A stretch of 64,000 bases of DNA from Saccharopolyspora erythraea (GCF_018141105.1 NZ_CP054839.1:3534001-3598000), one strand, 5' to 3'. Shown: positions 36,416 through 46,961, counted from the stretch's first letter. Made by a program: numbers and translations. Notes: generated by a model not told the origin, from the letters alone.

Positions 36416-38396
36416 GACGGTCCTCCACTGCGACGATGTGCGCGACCGCGTGCCACGGCTCCAGGCGGACGCGGGTGCTTTGGTCCCACTCCCATCGCCG
36501 GCCGCTGACCTCGTCGCGGACGGCGAGCCGCTCACCCGGCTCCCGGCCGAGCACGGCCGGATCCAGCCGGAGCGTTCCTTCCTGCGGGCGGTGCGGCTCG
36601 AGGTTGACCACGCACACGACCGCGTCGCCGGTGGCGGGGTCGGTCTTGGAGTAGGCGATCAGCGAGTCGTTGTCGATGTGGTGGAAGTGCAGGGTGCGCA
36701 ACTGCTGCAGCGCGGGGTGCCGTCTGCGGATCTCGTTCAGTCGGCGGAGCCAGGGCTCCAGCGACCGGCCCGCCGCGGCGGCGCCTGCGAAGTCACGTGG
36801 TCGCAACTGGTACTTCTCCGAATCGAGGTACTCCTCGCTGCCGGGGCGCACCGGTTCGTGCTCGTAGAGCTCGTAACCGGCGTACATGCCCCAGGAGGGG
36901 GAGAGGGTGGCGGCGAGCGCGGCCCTCAGCGCGAACATCGCGGGTACACCGTCTTGCAGCGACTCGTGCAGGATGTCCGGTGTGTTGACGAACAGGTTCG
37001 GCCGCGCCTCGTCCTGGTGCTCGAGGAGCTCCCGCCCGAACCTCGTGAGCTCCTCCTTGCTCGTGCGCCAGGTGAAGTAGGTGTAGCTCTGGCTGAACCC
37101 GAGCCGCGCCAGTCCCCACAGGCGTGCGGGCCGGGTGAAGGCCTCGGCGAGGAAGAGCAGGTCGGGGTGGCGCTCCTTGGCCGCGACGATCAGCCGGTGC
37201 CAGAAGTCCGGCGGTTTCGTGTGCGGGTTGTCCACCCGGAAGATGCGCACGCCGTGGGCGGCCCAGTGCAGCACGATCCGCAGGATCTCGGCGTGGAGCC
37301 CGTCGCGGTCGTTGTCGAAGTTCAGCGGGTGGATGTCCTGGTACTGCTTCGGCGGGTTCTCGGCGTGCGCGATGGTCCCGTCGGGCAGGGTGCTGAACCA
37401 TTCCGGGTGCTCGCGCAGCCAGGGGTGGTCGGGTGCGCACTGCAACGCGAGGTCGAGCGCCACCTCCATGCCGAGTGCACGGGCTCGTCCGACGAAGGCG
37501 TCGAAGCCGGCGAGGTCGCCGAGCTCCGGGTGGACCGCGTCGTGTCCTCCGGCGGCGGAGCCGATCGCCCACGGTGAGCCCACGTCCTCCGGCTCCGTGG
37601 TCAGGGAGTTGTTCCGGCCCTTGCGGTTGACCTCGCCGATCGGGTGGATCGGCGGCAGGTAGACCACGTCGAAGCCCAGGTCCGCGATGCGGTCGAGTTC
37701 GGCGGTGGCGGTCGCGAACGTGCCGTGCACGGGCGCGCCGTCGGGGTCGAGGCCGCCGGTCGAACGGGGGAAAAGCTCGTACCAGGCGCTGAACAGCGCT
37801 CGCGGACGGTCCACCCAGAGCTGCTGGGTGCGGCCTTCGGTGACCAGCTCGCGCACCGGGTGCTCGGAGACCAGCCTCAGCACCGGTTCGGACGTCGCGA
37901 GCGAAAGCCGGTCCTTCGGCGCGGATTCGTGGTCGCGAAGTCGTTGCGCCGCCAGGTCGAGCAGCGCGTCGTCCTGGTCGTTGGCGATGTGCTGCCGCAC
38001 CTGGTCGAGCAGGCGGGCGCCGATCTCCAGGTCGTTGTGCAGTGGCTGGGCAGCCGACACCCGCGCGTCGACCCGCCGCAGCCAGCTCGTCCACGGATCG
38101 CCCCAGGCGTCGACCCGCAACGTCCACATGCCTTCGGCATCCGGCACGACCGCGGCCGACCACCGGTCCGTGCCCGGCTCCTCCCGCATCCGGGTGCTGC
38201 GCGACACCGCATCGGGACCGCGCCAGACGACCGAGGCCGCCACCGCTTCGTGCCCTTCCCGCCATACCGTCGCCGCCACAGGAATGTGCTCCCCGACGAC
38301 GGCTTTCGTGGCGTGCGCGCCACCCCTGTCATCGGGCGAGACGTCTTCAATGCTGAACCGACCGCTCACCGCCGCCTCCGCAATCGAATGGGTCAT
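36408..38396 (-). CDS. glgE: alpha-1,4-glucan:maltose-1-phosphate maltosyltransferase
   Basis: This 662-residue GH13_3 enzyme transfers maltosyl units from maltose 1-phosphate onto alpha-glucan chains. It has the N-terminal beta domain, the family blocks [20 protein letters not shown] and NRKGRNN, the nucleophile in [14 protein letters not shown] and the acid in [10 protein letters not shown]. The dimerisation and C-terminal beta domains follow. Length fits Streptomyces and mycobacterial GlgE. It is the first gene of glgE-treS-mak-glgB. I start at [10 protein letters not shown]; an ATG 25 codons earlier would add an atypical Arg/Pro-rich leader. The ribosome site is weak for this start. Confidence 0.95.
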   Translation of the reverse strand: MTHSIAEAAVSGRFSIEDVSPDDRGGAHATKAVVGEHIPVAATVWREGHEAVAASVVWRGPDAVSRSTRMREEPGTDRWSAAVVPDAEGMWTLRVDAWGDPWTSWLRRVDARVSAAQPLHNDLEIGARLLDQVRQHIANDQDDALLDLAAQRLRDHESAPKDRLSLATSEPVLRLVSEHPVRELVTEGRTQQLWVDRPRALFSAWYELFPRSTGGLDPDGAPVHGTFATATAELDRIADLGFDVVYLPPIHPIGEVNRKGRNNSLTTEPEDVGSPWAIGSAAGGHDAVHPELGDLAGFDAFVGRARALGMEVALDLALQCAPDHPWLREHPEWFSTLPDGTIAHAENPPKQYQDIHPLNFDNDRDGLHAEILRIVLHWAAHGVRIFRVDNPHTKPPDFWHRLIVAAKERHPDLLFLAEAFTRPARLWGLARLGFSQSYTYFTWRTSKEELTRFGRELLEHQDEARPNLFVNTPDILHESLQDGVPAMFALRAALAATLSPSWGMYAGYELYEHEPVRPGSEEYLDSEKYQLRPRDFAGAAAAGRSLEPWLRRLNEIRRRHPALQQLRTLHFHHIDNDSLIAYSKTDPATGDAVVCVVNLEPHRPQEGTLRLDPAVLGREPGERLAVRDEVSGRRWEWDQSTRVRLEPWHAVAHIVAVEDRHE

Positions 38397-38726
38397 CGTG
38401 TTCGAGCCTGGTGAACCGGGAGGAAGGAGGCGAGGAGGCCGTCGCCATTCCGCGGACTTCACGAAAAGCACGGCTGCTTGCGAGAAATGGACGTTGTCCG
38501 GGTGAATTGCGTGCCTGCGCTTCCGGGCCGGGGTGACGATGAATGCGCAAGAACGGCTGTCGGATTCAGTCAGCGGGAGGCCGTGGTGGAAACCGGGAGG
38601 GTAGTACTGCCAGGGCTAGGCACATCCGGGATCTGGCCCGGTCCTCGGTTGTTTCCTAGCTTCGGAAGTGGTCAACCGCCCGTTCTCCGGTCCCAGCGGC
38701 CGGGCTGTTCAGAAGGAAGATCATTC
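38397..38726. promoter_or_regulatory. divergent promoter region glgE / MFS with a palindromic operator candidate
   Basis: There is no gene here. A 17-base palindrome, TAG-N2-CTG-C-CAG-N2-CTA, lies at 38602-38618, about 110 bases before the MFS start. It is a good candidate operator for the XRE regulator encoded at the end of the MFS operon. The glgE promoter must lie in the left part, where I see no clear consensus. Confidence 0.4.
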
Positions 38727-40166
38727 GTGGTTTCCACCGAAAGTCAGGCGGGTGCCGGCCTGTCGTCTGGCGTGTTCGACGCCAGGCTGTGGGGCGCGCT
38801 CATCGTCATCGCCAGCGCCGTCGGCCTGGATGTCAGCAGCGTCGCGATCGTCAACGCGGCGCTGCCCGACATCGGCGCGAAGCTGGACATCGGACCGGAC
38901 ACGCTGCAGTGGGTGATGACTTCCTACGCCGTCACCTTCGCGGGTTTCCTGCTCTTCGGCGGGCGGCTCGCCGACGTGTTCGACCAGCGGCTGGTCTTCA
39001 CCTGCGGGGTCGGGCTGTTCGCGGCGTCGGCGCTGGTCATCACCGTGGCGCCGAACGCCGCGGTGCTGATGGTGGCCCGCGGGGCGCAGGGCGTGGGTGC
39101 GGCCATCTCGGTACCCGCGGCGATGACCCTGCTGACCCAGACGTTCCCGGAGGGGCCCGCGCGCAACAAGGCGCTGGGCATCTACGCCTCGGTGGGTGCG
39201 GCGAGCTTCGGTGCGGGGCTGGTGCTCGGAGGCATTCTCGCCGACCTGTTCGGATGGCGTTCGGTGTTCGCGGTCAACGTCGTGCTCGGGATCGCCGTCG
39301 TCGCCGGTGCCCAGGTGCTGCTGGCGAAGGGCACGCGCCACCACCGTCCGCTGGACGTGCCCGGCGCGGTCCTGATCACCGGCGGTCTGCTGCTGGTCGT
39401 GTTCGCGATCACCCGGGGCGGCCAGGTCGGCTGGACGTCGCTGTCCACGGCAGGAGCGCTGTGCTTCGGCCTGGCGCTGCTGGTCGCGTTCGTGGTGTGG
39501 GAGCGCAGGGTGGCGGTGCCGCTGTTGCCTGCGGAACTGCTGTCCAGGCGGCCGGTACGCGCGGGAGCGTTCGCGGGCCTGTTGTTCTTCGGCGCGGTCA
39601 ACGGTCTGCTGTTTTTCGCGCCGCTGTACATGCAGGGCCTGCTCGGCTGGGAGCCGCTGCTTTCGGCGCTGGCGATGCTGCCGATGAGCGTGGTGGTCAT
39701 CATCTCGTCCAACTTCGCAGGCCGAATCCTCGACCGGGTGGGCCAGCGGCGCCTCATGCTGGTGGGGTTGGCGATGATCGGTTGCGGTGTGGCGCTGTGG
39801 ATCCCCACCCCGCTCGACGGCGTCTACTGGTGGCACATGCTGCCGGGGCTGGTCGTGATGAGCACCGGTCAGGGCCTGGCCTACACCGGTCTCACCGCGG
39901 CCGCGCTCAGCGGGCTTCCGCAGGAGCAGCACGGTGTGGCCGGGGCGTTCAACATCACCACCCAGCAGGTCGGCTCCGGTCTGGCGACCGCGTCACTGGT
40001 CGTGATCGCCGCCGCCGCACGGCCCGATGCCGGCCCCGCGGGAACGCTGTCGGGCTACCACGCGGCGTACGTGGCCGCGGTGGCCGGTGTCGCCGCCGGG
40101 GTCGCGCTGATCGCTCTGCTCCCCGCTTTCCGGTACGGCGCGGACGAGATCCGCCAGCCGAGCTGA
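38727..40166 (+). CDS. MFS drug-efflux transporter, DHA2 (EmrB/QacA) family
   Basis: This 479-residue, 14-helix proton antiporter has motif C-like and family signatures: LDVSSVAIVNAALPDIGAKL (helix 1), WVMTSYAVTFAGFLLFGGRLAD (motif A region), GRGAQGVGAAISVP-type RGAQGVGAAISVPAA, and LFGWRSVFAVNV. Members export hydrophobic drugs and dyes. The start is GTG with AGAAGGAAG eight bases upstream. It heads a row of four rightward genes (exporter, LLM, ABM, XRE). The likely function is self-defence or detoxification under XRE control. Confidence 0.93.
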   Translation: MVSTESQAGAGLSSGVFDARLWGALIVIASAVGLDVSSVAIVNAALPDIGAKLDIGPDTLQWVMTSYAVTFAGFLLFGGRLADVFDQRLVFTCGVGLFAASALVITVAPNAAVLMVARGAQGVGAAISVPAAMTLLTQTFPEGPARNKALGIYASVGAASFGAGLVLGGILADLFGWRSVFAVNVVLGIAVVAGAQVLLAKGTRHHRPLDVPGAVLITGGLLLVVFAITRGGQVGWTSLSTAGALCFGLALLVAFVVWERRVAVPLLPAELLSRRPVRAGAFAGLLFFGAVNGLLFFAPLYMQGLLGWEPLLSALAMLPMSVVVIISSNFAGRILDRVGQRRLMLVGLAMIGCGVALWIPTPLDGVYWWHMLPGLVVMSTGQGLAYTGLTAAALSGLPQEQHGVAGAFNITTQQVGSGLATASLVVIAAAARPDAGPAGTLSGYHAAYVAAVAGVAAGVALIALLPAFRYGADEIRQPS

Positions 40167-40214
40167 ATGCAAGGACCGACACAGGCGGGCGGCGATCCGC
40201 CGAGAGGAGCGCAC

Positions 40215-41081
40215 ATGTTGTTCGGGATCTCCACCTTCCTCACCGACGTGACCGAGACCGGCGAACCCGCCGTGCGGCCCGCCGAACTCGCCAAAGCGGT
40301 CGAGGAACGCGGGTTCGAGTCGCTGCTGACCGCCGAGCACACCCACATGCCCGCCCGGCCCACGCCGTGGCCGGGTGGCGACGCTCCGATCCCCGCGTTC
40401 TTCCGTTACACCTACGACCCTTTCGTCGCGCTCTCGATGGCCGCGGCGGCCACCCGCAGGCTGCGGGTCGGCACCGGAGTGACTGTGCTGACGCAGCGGG
40501 ATCCGATCCTGCTCGCGAAGGAGGCGGCAACGCTGGACGTGCTCTCCGGCGGCCGGCTCATCCTCGGCATCGGCGCCGGTTGGCACCGCATCGAGGTGCG
40601 CAATCACGGCGTCGATCCCAAGCGGCGCTTCGGGGTGATGCGCGAACGCGCTCGGGTCCTGCGGCGGATCTGGACCGAAGAACTGCCCGAGTTCCACGGC
40701 GAGCACGTCGACTTCGACGCGATGTACTCGTTCCCCAAGCCGGTGCAACGGCCGCACCCCCCGATCCTGCTCGGCGGCTGGAGCGAGAACGTCTACGGCC
40801 GCGTGCTGGACTACGCCGACGGCTGGCTGTCGCCGCCGGAGTGGGGCGTGGAGGAGGTCACCGGCCCGGCAGGCAGGCTGCGGGAGCAGGCCGCCGAGCG
40901 TGGACTGCCGGAACCGCAGATCAACTTCTTCCTCAACTCCCTCGACTCGGGCGACCTGGAGAAAGCCGCGGAGATCCGGCCGCGGCGAATCCTGTTCTCG
41001 CTCAGCCCGATGGTGCGTGACGACGCCCTGCGCAGGCTCGACGAGCTCGCCGAGTTCATGGCCGGGCACAACGACTTCTGA
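40215..41081 (+). CDS. LLM-class F420-dependent oxidoreductase
   Basis: This 288-residue luciferase-like TIM-barrel protein shows the actinobacterial F420 group features: GFESLLTAEHTHMPARP, TRRLRVGTGVTVLTQRDPIL, LDVLSGGRLILGIGAGWHR and PPILLGGWSENVYGRVLDYADGW (read as two blocks). It probably uses coenzyme F420 for hydride transfer to an unknown substrate. GAGAGGAGC precedes the ATG. It lies 48 bases after the exporter gene and 17 before the ABM gene, so it is co-transcribed. Confidence 0.9.
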   Translation: MLFGISTFLTDVTETGEPAVRPAELAKAVEERGFESLLTAEHTHMPARPTPWPGGDAPIPAFFRYTYDPFVALSMAAAATRRLRVGTGVTVLTQRDPILLAKEAATLDVLSGGRLILGIGAGWHRIEVRNHGVDPKRRFGVMRERARVLRRIWTEELPEFHGEHVDFDAMYSFPKPVQRPHPPILLGGWSENVYGRVLDYADGWLSPPEWGVEEVTGPAGRLREQAAERGLPEPQINFFLNSLDSGDLEKAAEIRPRRILFSLSPMVRDDALRRLDELAEFMAGHNDF

Positions 41082-41098
41082 ACCAGGAGGAGAACTTC

Positions 41099-41386
41099 AT
41101 GTACGTCGTGACCGTAGCGCTGGTGTCGCTTCCGGACGCAGTGGAGGACCTCGCTGCCGAGCTGCGTTCGGCAGTGCGGACGTGTTCCCACGACCCAGGA
41201 TGCGTGTTCTATTCCGTGCAGCAGGACACGGCGGTGGAAACCCGATTCCTGCTCTACGAGCGCTGGGACGACCGGGAATCGTTCGACCAGCACGGCAAGA
41301 GCGACTTCGTCGTGGAACAGGGGCAGCGGCTGGCCCGGATGCTGGCGGCCGATCCGGTGGTGACCGAGTACGAACTGATCGAGTAG
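41099..41386 (+). CDS. antibiotic-biosynthesis-monooxygenase (ABM) domain protein
   Basis: This 95-residue dimeric alpha/beta-barrel-type protein has the pattern YVVTVALVSLPDAVEDLAAE at the start, DPGCVFYSVQQDTAVETRF in the middle, and LLYERWDDRESFDQHGKSDF, the classic ABM ending. Members are cofactor-free oxygenases of quinols or small redox partners. AGGAGGAG lies just before the ATG. Together with the LLM protein it may modify the compound that the exporter removes; this is inferred from linkage. Confidence 0.9.
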   Translation: MYVVTVALVSLPDAVEDLAAELRSAVRTCSHDPGCVFYSVQQDTAVETRFLLYERWDDRESFDQHGKSDFVVEQGQRLARMLAADPVVTEYELIE

Positions 41387-41444
41387 CACCGCTGCGCCAT
41401 GTGATGAAACACGGGACGCGCAGTCGCTGGGTAGGCTGGGAAGA

Positions 41445-42308
41445 ATGCGGGACGGCAACGTGGAACTGGCCGATTTCTTGAAGTCGAGGCGGGACCGGAT
41501 CCGGCCCGAGGACGTGGGACTGTCGGTGCACGGGCGCCGCCGGGTGCGGGGGCTGCGCCGTGCGGAGGTGGCGCAGCTCGCCGGGATCAGCCCCGAGTAC
41601 TACATGCGGCTGGAACAGGGGCGCAGCAACCGTCCGTCCCGTTCGGTGGTCGACGCGCTGGCCGAGGTGTTCCGGCTCGACGAGGACGAGCGCGAACACC
41701 TGTACCTGATCGCCAGGTCGGAGGTCGTGGCCCGCTCCGGAGGTGCCGGCGGCGTGGACGACGGCGTGCAGCGGCTGCTGGAGTCGGTGGATCCGGTGCC
41801 CGCCTACGTCCTCAACGCACGGCTCGACGTGCTGGCCTGGAACCGGATGGCGGCGGCGCTGGTCATGGACTTCGCCGAGCTCCCGGCCGGCCGCCGCAAC
41901 CTGGTCTGGTTCGCGTTCTGCGAGGACCGGGCGCGGGACTTCTACGTGCACTGGGAGCGGATGGCGATGCAGGGCATCGCCCACCTGCGGGCCGCTCTGG
42001 GCCGCGCGCCCGACGATCCGGACACCAATGCGCTGATCGAGGACATCTCGGCTCGCAGCAAGCAGTTCCGCGACTGGTGGAGCAGGCACGAGGTCCGCGG
42101 TCCCGGCAGCGGGGTCAAGGAGTTCCGCCACCCGCTGGTCGGGCGCATGACGCTGAACTACAACGCCCTGCTGCTGCCGGGCGGCGGGGACCAGCAGCTG
42201 GTGATGTACACCGCGCCGGAGGGCAGCACGTCGCAGAACGCGCTGGACCTGCTCGCGGTGATCGGCAGCGAGAAGTTCGGCGACGCCAGCGACGTCGGCT
42301 CCGCCTGA
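41445..42308 (+). CDS. XRE-family regulator with MmyB-like ligand domain
   Basis: This 287-residue protein has an HTH_3/HTH_31 at about residues 8-80, with the block RGLRRAEVAQLAGISPEYYM and then RLEQGRSNRPSRSVVDALA. A PAS-like MmyB ligand-binding domain follows (VPAYVLNARLDVLAWNRMAA, PLVGRMTLNYNALLLPGG). Such repressors in actinomycetes typically neighbour SDR and efflux genes and bind fatty-acid-like or aromatic ligands. It closes the exporter-LLM-ABM operon and is convergent with an SDR gene, its usual target. Confidence 0.93.
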   Translation: MRDGNVELADFLKSRRDRIRPEDVGLSVHGRRRVRGLRRAEVAQLAGISPEYYMRLEQGRSNRPSRSVVDALAEVFRLDEDEREHLYLIARSEVVARSGGAGGVDDGVQRLLESVDPVPAYVLNARLDVLAWNRMAAALVMDFAELPAGRRNLVWFAFCEDRARDFYVHWERMAMQGIAHLRAALGRAPDDPDTNALIEDISARSKQFRDWWSRHEVRGPGSGVKEFRHPLVGRMTLNYNALLLPGGGDQQLVMYTAPEGSTSQNALDLLAVIGSEKFGDASDVGSA

Positions 42309-42365
42309 CCCGGGCAGCACGGCGAGGGCCGCCGGGAAGCAGGCGGCCCTCGTCCGCGTGCCGGC

Positions 42366-43235
<870 letters not shown>

Positions 43236-43584
43236 CTCTCGTTCTCGTGAACATGAACTTTTTCCGCGTGCTGTGTCGGGAAACGATGCTCCCCATTGTT
43301 CGTCGCTCGTGCCCTTTATCCGTCAGGATTCGGTCAGGACTTCGTTAACTCCCTGCAGTGAATACTTGCGCGCATCCGGACGGTAGTCACGCAATGCGCC
43401 AGTACTTCGCGAAGTTACCGACTTTCGATCCGCGTCTCCCGTTTTCCTTGCGTGGGAACTCCTTTGTCGGTTCACTCGGATTCGGGGCACGGCAGTTTCC
43501 CCGTGAACTCTTCGAGTGCCTCCGCGTGCGCCGCGGAATCACCGGTGCACGCGCCGGTCAAGCAATATTTCCAAGGAGTGCAGC
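43236..43584. promoter_or_regulatory. divergent promoter region SDR / ten-gene operon
   Basis: No gene is seen. The stretch is visibly less GC-rich than its surroundings. A 12-base perfect palindrome, ACTTCGCGAAGT, lies at 43404-43415, extended on both sides to GTA...TAC. It stands about 170 bases before each of the two flanking genes, so it could serve both as an operator. Confidence 0.4.
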
Positions 43585-45018
43585 ATGGACAGCGGCCGTA
43601 CTCGGCAAATCGTCGAAACCTGGTTCGCCGACATCGGTTCGGGCAACCTGGAAAGGGTCCTCGCCACCCTGTCCCCCTCGGTGTACCACGAACTCCCGCG
43701 CCACGAGCGCAATGCGGTGATCCCGAACCTCGGGGTGCACATCGGGCGCGACGCCGTCGCCGAGTCCTTCCGGATGCGCGGCGAGGCGTCCGCCGACGTG
43801 GAGTACGTGACCCGCGACGTCGTCGTGGAGGGGGACAAGGCATACGTGGTGACCTGGGCGCGGATGCGCCACCGCCGCACCGGCGTGGAGTTCGGGATCG
43901 AGGCCACCCACCGGCTGACCGTCGACGCCGGCGGCCAGATCAGCTACTGGAAGGTCTACTTCGACCCGACCCCGGAGGTCGCGGCTTTCGACGACGACCT
44001 CGACCAGCGGCTGCTGGCCGCTGTGCGCGCCGGCGAGAGCCAGGAGGTCGCGCAGCTGATCTCGGTCGGAGCACAGGTCGACGCACGTGACCAGGACACC
44101 GGGCTGACCGCGCTGATGATCGCCGCGGGCCGAGGGGATGCCACGTCGGTCCGGCTGCTGCTGGAAGGCGGCGCCGACGTGCACGCGATGGATGCGGCGG
44201 CGGGCGGGACCCCGCTGCACAAGGCGGTGCAGGGCGGTGACCTGGAATCGGTGCGGCTGCTCGTCGACGCCGGCGCGCAGATCGACGCCGTGGTGCCCAC
44301 GACGGGGCACACCCCGCTGCTGGACGCTTTCTGGTACAAGATGCCGGACATCGCGGAGTTCCTGCTCGCGCAGGACGCGGGCCTGAACCTGACCACGCAC
44401 TACGGCTTCTCGATGCGGGACCACATCGAGTACGCGTTGCAGGCCAACGCGCTGGGCACCGAGAAGCTCGCCGCCGCGGAACACGCCCTGCGTGCCCGGC
44501 TGGAGAGGGACGAGCGCCAGGCCGCCGAGCAGGCCCTGATGAGCGCTGTGGTCGCGGGCGACCTGGAGCGCGTGCGGGAGTTGCTGGCGCAGGGCGTGGC
44601 CGTGGACGAACGCTCGCCGGTGCTCAACGGGTTCAACGACGCCCACACCCCGCTGCTGGTCGCCGCGCGTGACGGTCACGTGGAGATCGTGCGCGAACTG
44701 CTGGCCGCGGGAGCCGACGTCAACGCCACCGAGCCCACCTTCGGTGCCGTCCCGTTGCACAAAGCCGTCTACAACGGACACGCCGAGATCACCCAGATCC
44801 TGGTGCACACCGCCGGAGTGGATCTGGACTTCCGGGGGCCGACCAACGGCTACACCCCGCTCCTGGACGCGATCTGGCACGGCTACGAGGAATGCAGCCG
44901 GATCCTGCTCGCCGCCGGCGCGCGTACCGATCTCGTCGGCCACGACGGCAAGACCCCGGCCGCGCTCGCCGCGGAGGTCTTCGGTGCCGGCCACGCCCTG
45001 ACGACCGAGCTTTCCTGA
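43585..45018 (+). CDS. SnoaL/NTF2-like domain fused to ankyrin repeats
   Basis: This 477-residue protein has residues 1-130 as a SnoaL/NTF2-like cone (TRQIVETWFADIGSGNLERV, and FGIEATHRLTVDAGGQISYW). Two blocks of ankyrin repeats follow, at about 145-290 and 335-475, each with TPLHKAV / TPLLVAARDGHVEIVRELLA consensus, separated by a helical linker. There is no signal peptide, so it is cytoplasmic. NTF2-like domains bind or isomerise small hydrophobic molecules, and ankyrins bind proteins. AAGGAG precedes the ATG. It is the first gene of the ten-gene operon and may scaffold the following enzymes; that is inference. Confidence 0.88.
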   Translation: MDSGRTRQIVETWFADIGSGNLERVLATLSPSVYHELPRHERNAVIPNLGVHIGRDAVAESFRMRGEASADVEYVTRDVVVEGDKAYVVTWARMRHRRTGVEFGIEATHRLTVDAGGQISYWKVYFDPTPEVAAFDDDLDQRLLAAVRAGESQEVAQLISVGAQVDARDQDTGLTALMIAAGRGDATSVRLLLEGGADVHAMDAAAGGTPLHKAVQGGDLESVRLLVDAGAQIDAVVPTTGHTPLLDAFWYKMPDIAEFLLAQDAGLNLTTHYGFSMRDHIEYALQANALGTEKLAAAEHALRARLERDERQAAEQALMSAVVAGDLERVRELLAQGVAVDERSPVLNGFNDAHTPLLVAARDGHVEIVRELLAAGADVNATEPTFGAVPLHKAVYNGHAEITQILVHTAGVDLDFRGPTNGYTPLLDAIWHGYEECSRILLAAGARTDLVGHDGKTPAALAAEVFGAGHALTTELS

Positions 45019-45040
45019 GTCCGACCAGAAAGGACTGATC

Positions 45041-45349
45041 ATGCTCTTCTACTGCCAGATGCGCTGGAACCACGAGGGGCGCATCACGATCGACGAGCTG
45101 CTCGACATCGAGTACGAGGAGACCAAGCACGCGCAGGAGACGCTGGACTCCGGCTTCTGCGTGGGCATCTGGAAGGTGGCCGGGCAGAAGCGGGTGATCG
45201 CGATCGTCGACGCGCCCTCGGCCGACGAGCTCGACCGGTCGGTGTTCCGCCTCCCGATGCGCGAGTACCTCGAGTTCGAGGAGATCTGGGCCCTGCGCGA
45301 CTACCTGAGCTTCGCCGACGACGTCGAGCGCAGGTACCGGGACGTGTGA
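45041..45349 (+). CDS. muconolactone delta-isomerase-like protein
   Basis: This 102-residue ferredoxin-fold protein of the muconolactone isomerase family begins MLFYCQMRWNHEG. It has the family block AQETLDSGFCVGIWKVAGQ followed by IAIVDAPSADELDRSVFRLP. The C-terminus (EIWALRDYLSFADDVERRYR) is longer and helical compared with CatC. True muconolactone isomerase genes sit with catA/catB; none is here, so the substrate is probably different. It lies 22 bases from the ankyrin gene and 28 from the EthD gene. Confidence 0.82.
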   Translation: MLFYCQMRWNHEGRITIDELLDIEYEETKHAQETLDSGFCVGIWKVAGQKRVIAIVDAPSADELDRSVFRLPMREYLEFEEIWALRDYLSFADDVERRYRDV

Positions 45350-45377
45350 CCGAACCAGGGAAGGAAGAGGAGAGACC

Positions 45378-46067
45378 GTGATCCACCAACTCATCTTCGC
45401 CGCCCCGAAACCGGGGATGACCGAGCGGCAGTTCCAGGACTACTGGATCGACGTGCACGCGGTGCGCTACGCGAGCAAGATCCCGCAGATCCGCCGTTAC
45501 GCCGTCGACCGAAGGCTCGAGCTGCCCGACGACGGCGGTGAACCGCTGTGGAGCGGGGTCGGGGAGATCTGGCTGCGCAACGCCGAGGAGCAGCTGGCCT
45601 CGCTGCAGACTCCGGAGTTCCTCGACGGCGCCCGCGCCGACGAGCCGCGCTGGGCGGCGTTCTGGCGCACCGTCGTCCTCGACACCGATGCGCACGTGCT
45701 GGTCGAGGGGCCGCCGCAGCGCGCCGACCAGCACGAGGCGAAGCTGTTCGTGCTGGTCAAGCGCAAGCAGGGGATCAGCCTGGACGACTTCCGCCGGCGC
45801 GCCCTGCGAACCCGGAGCGCCACGAGCATTCCGGGGCTGGTCCGCTACGTCCAGGGGCACTCCCGGGACGGCATGTACGGCGTTGGCGAGGCGCCGTTGG
45901 ATGCCGCTTTCCAACTGCACTTCGCCGGCCCGGAGGCACTCGTCGACGCCCGCAACACCGCCGAGTACCGCGCCTTCGAGTCCGAACTGCGGGAGTTCGT
46001 CGAGCCGCGGTACGTGCACACCCTCGCCGTCGAGCAGAACTGGGTCATCGGGCCCGAAGCCCGGTGA
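45378..46067 (+). CDS. EthD-domain protein (two EthD-like units)
   Basis: This 229-residue protein has a first dimeric alpha/beta-barrel unit with the classic EthD pattern PGMTERQFQDYWIDVHAVRY. A second unit from about residue 115 (LFVLVKRKQGISLDDFRRRA) ends FESELREFVEPRYVHTLAVE. EthD domains occur in small enzymes or binding proteins of polyketide and ether degradation and often lack cofactors. GGAAGGAAGAGGAGAG lies upstream. Its neighbours are other small ligand-binding folds (MIase, NTF2), which suggests one chemical substrate handled in turn. Confidence 0.85.
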   Translation: MIHQLIFAAPKPGMTERQFQDYWIDVHAVRYASKIPQIRRYAVDRRLELPDDGGEPLWSGVGEIWLRNAEEQLASLQTPEFLDGARADEPRWAAFWRTVVLDTDAHVLVEGPPQRADQHEAKLFVLVKRKQGISLDDFRRRALRTRSATSIPGLVRYVQGHSRDGMYGVGEAPLDAAFQLHFAGPEALVDARNTAEYRAFESELREFVEPRYVHTLAVEQNWVIGPEAR

Positions 46068-46112
46068 CAGCCTCCCGCGCAGACGTCAGATCGAAAAGAA
46101 GTGGAGTTAAGG

Positions 46113-46940
46113 ATGAGCAAGCGCGTTCTCGTCGTGCTGTCGGAGTACGGGTACTGGGGTGAGGAACTGGTCGGCCCGGTGGAGGAGATGGACCGGGCCG
46201 GTTACCGGATCGCCTTCGCCACCCCGACGGGTGCCCGGCCGCAGGCGCTGCCGCCGAGCCTCGACCCGGAGTACGTCGACCCGCCGCTGGGACGGCCGGT
46301 CACCACGGCCTCCATGGCCCGTCGTGCCCGTGAGCTCGACGAGTCGTCGCGGCTGGACAACCCGTTGAGCCTGGCCGACCTGGTGCCCGAGCGGCCCTAC
46401 TACAGCGCGGTCAACCACCTGCGTGCGCTGGAGGAGTACAACCGCAAGCTCGACTCGGCGACGGCCGAGCTCGTGGAGGGCTTCGACGCCCTGGTCATCG
46501 TCGGCGGCAGCGGCCCGATCGTCGACCTGGCCAACAACGAGCGCCTGCACGAAATCGTGCTGGCCTTCGTGGCCGCGGACAAGCCCATCGTCGCGGAGTG
46601 CTACGGCGTCGCGGTGCTGGCCTTCGCCCGCGACATGGAATCGCGGGAGAGCATCCTGTGGGGCAAGCACGTCACCGGCCATCCCAAGGAGTACGACTAC
46701 AAGGACGGGACGGGCTTCGTCGGCGTCGACTTCAACATGGGGCCGCCGCCGTATCCGCTGGAGTACATCCTGCGCGACGCGACCGGTCCGGACGGCGGTT
46801 TCCACGGCAACGTCGGCAAGGACATCTCCGTCGTCGTCGACTACCCGTTCATCACCGCACGGTCCACACCGGACTCCGTCGAGTCCGGGCAGAAGCTGGT
46901 GCAGGTGCTCGAGAACGGCCTCGAGCGCTCCGGCTGGTGA
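46113..46940 (+). CDS. DJ-1/PfpI-family protein (glyoxalase III/chaperone-like)
   Basis: This 275-residue protein has a flavodoxin-like fold with VLVVLSEYGYWGEELVGPVE, the acidic residue preceding the elbow, GFDALVIVGGSGPIVDLANN, and the nucleophile elbow VAECYGVAVLAF near residue 168. The size and the insert with YKDGTGFVGVDFN resemble the Hsp31-like branch (glyoxalase III, deglycase) more than short PfpI. Catalysis is not proven. The start ATG 46113 was chosen over GTG 46101 because GGAG fits its spacing. It is the fourth gene of the operon and is followed 21 bases later by the ThDP enzyme. Confidence 0.86.
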   Translation: MSKRVLVVLSEYGYWGEELVGPVEEMDRAGYRIAFATPTGARPQALPPSLDPEYVDPPLGRPVTTASMARRARELDESSRLDNPLSLADLVPERPYYSAVNHLRALEEYNRKLDSATAELVEGFDALVIVGGSGPIVDLANNERLHEIVLAFVAADKPIVAECYGVAVLAFARDMESRESILWGKHVTGHPKEYDYKDGTGFVGVDFNMGPPPYPLEYILRDATGPDGGFHGNVGKDISVVVDYPFITARSTPDSVESGQKLVQVLENGLERSGW

Positions 46941-46961
46941 GCGCGGACGGAGAGGAAGAAG

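Noticed and set aside
45041-45349. A catechol (beta-ketoadipate) pathway gene set suggested by the muconolactone-isomerase-like protein
   Set aside because: No catA, catB or pca genes are near, and the C-terminus differs from CatC. Only family membership is claimed.
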